In this document: positions 63,948-64,000 of the stretch, piece after piece
Numbering within the stretch: the first letter of the stretch is position 1
Layout: each line of letters starts with the position of its first letter
NCBI GenBank assembly: GCA_041662785.1
Contig: JBAZRW010000003.1
Coordinates: forward strand, 124,001 to 188,000
Length of the DNA: 64,000 bases
DNA from: Bdellovibrionales bacterium
GTDB taxonomy: Bacteria > Pseudomonadota > Alphaproteobacteria > UBA9219
Direction of reading: 5' to 3'
Notes under the pieces: model-generated
What the model was told of the DNA's origin: nothing
What the model saw: the letters and a program-made list of their open reading frames with translations, nothing else
Database searches by the model: none
Program-made: the position numbers and the translations under genes

Positions 63948-64000
63948 AAGGAACCCTGTTGTCGTAGCGTGGCCAAAGAAAAACGGTCAGGAAAAGACTA

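Overview
The window is about 64 kb of a free-living-type Gram-negative chromosome, most likely an alphaproteobacterium of the Rhodospirillales/Micavibrio-like side of the class. I infer this from the small NDUFS4-like complex I subunit, the lipoyl domain on pyruvate dehydrogenase E1-beta, an RNase E with an acidic S1 insertion and a GWW tail, HpnL-like and HldD/HldE genes (heptose-containing LPS), and moderate GC with many hairpin repeats of the GTCATTCCCGCG...CGCGGGAATGAC type. The species cannot be named from the sequence.

Layout. 1-4.6 kb: the end of a glycine-rich protein, a complex I accessory subunit, a small membrane protein, uvrC and pgsA. 4.6-13.5 kb: an MFS protein, sppA, pheA, hisN, an HpnL-like flippase-domain protein, a two-gene Panacea toxin-antitoxin-like pair, eno and ftsB. 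13.6-19.1 kb: the pyruvate dehydrogenase operon pdhA-pdhB-pdhC-GNAT-lpd. 19.3-28.0 kb: a Bax inhibitor-1 family protein, an MscS channel, trpBA, a periplasmic binding lipoprotein and rne. 28.6-45.6 kb: transcription and translation core genes in an unusual order (rpoB, two small inserted genes, rpoC, later tRNA-Trp, secE, nusG, a second binding protein, rplK, rplA), with lipA, ung and tRNA-Gly between; rplJ and rplL are not present. 46-53 kb: fabG/fabD, hldD/hldE, a degenerate GGDEF protein, purE/purK. 53-64 kb: a SWIM-SNF2 helicase, trpS, murJ, a prepilin peptidase, a fasciclin-domain protein, tRNA-Pro, an unknown protein and a polyprenyl diphosphate synthase.

Most genes are housekeeping. 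The unusual material lies between them. (1) Two partial tRNA copies (Gly, Pro) are each interrupted at the same T-loop position by a short palindromic element with the same ends (GATCAAAAAC ... TTTTGT). (2) A binding-protein gene sits at the 3' end of rne between two 70-bp direct repeats of the rne tail that encodes the PNPase-binding GWW motif. (3) The PDH E2 has no lipoyl domain, so the only lipoyl domain visible in the complex is on E1-beta. (4) There is a Panacea-domain antitoxin with an unassigned small toxin candidate. (5) A GIY-YIG mini-protein gene between rpoB and rpoC abuts a palindromic repeat directly after its stop codon. (6) MITE-like elements of 170-205 bp with ATACCAA-type terminal inverted repeats carry the hairpin repeats. 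These repeats fill almost every larger intergenic gap.
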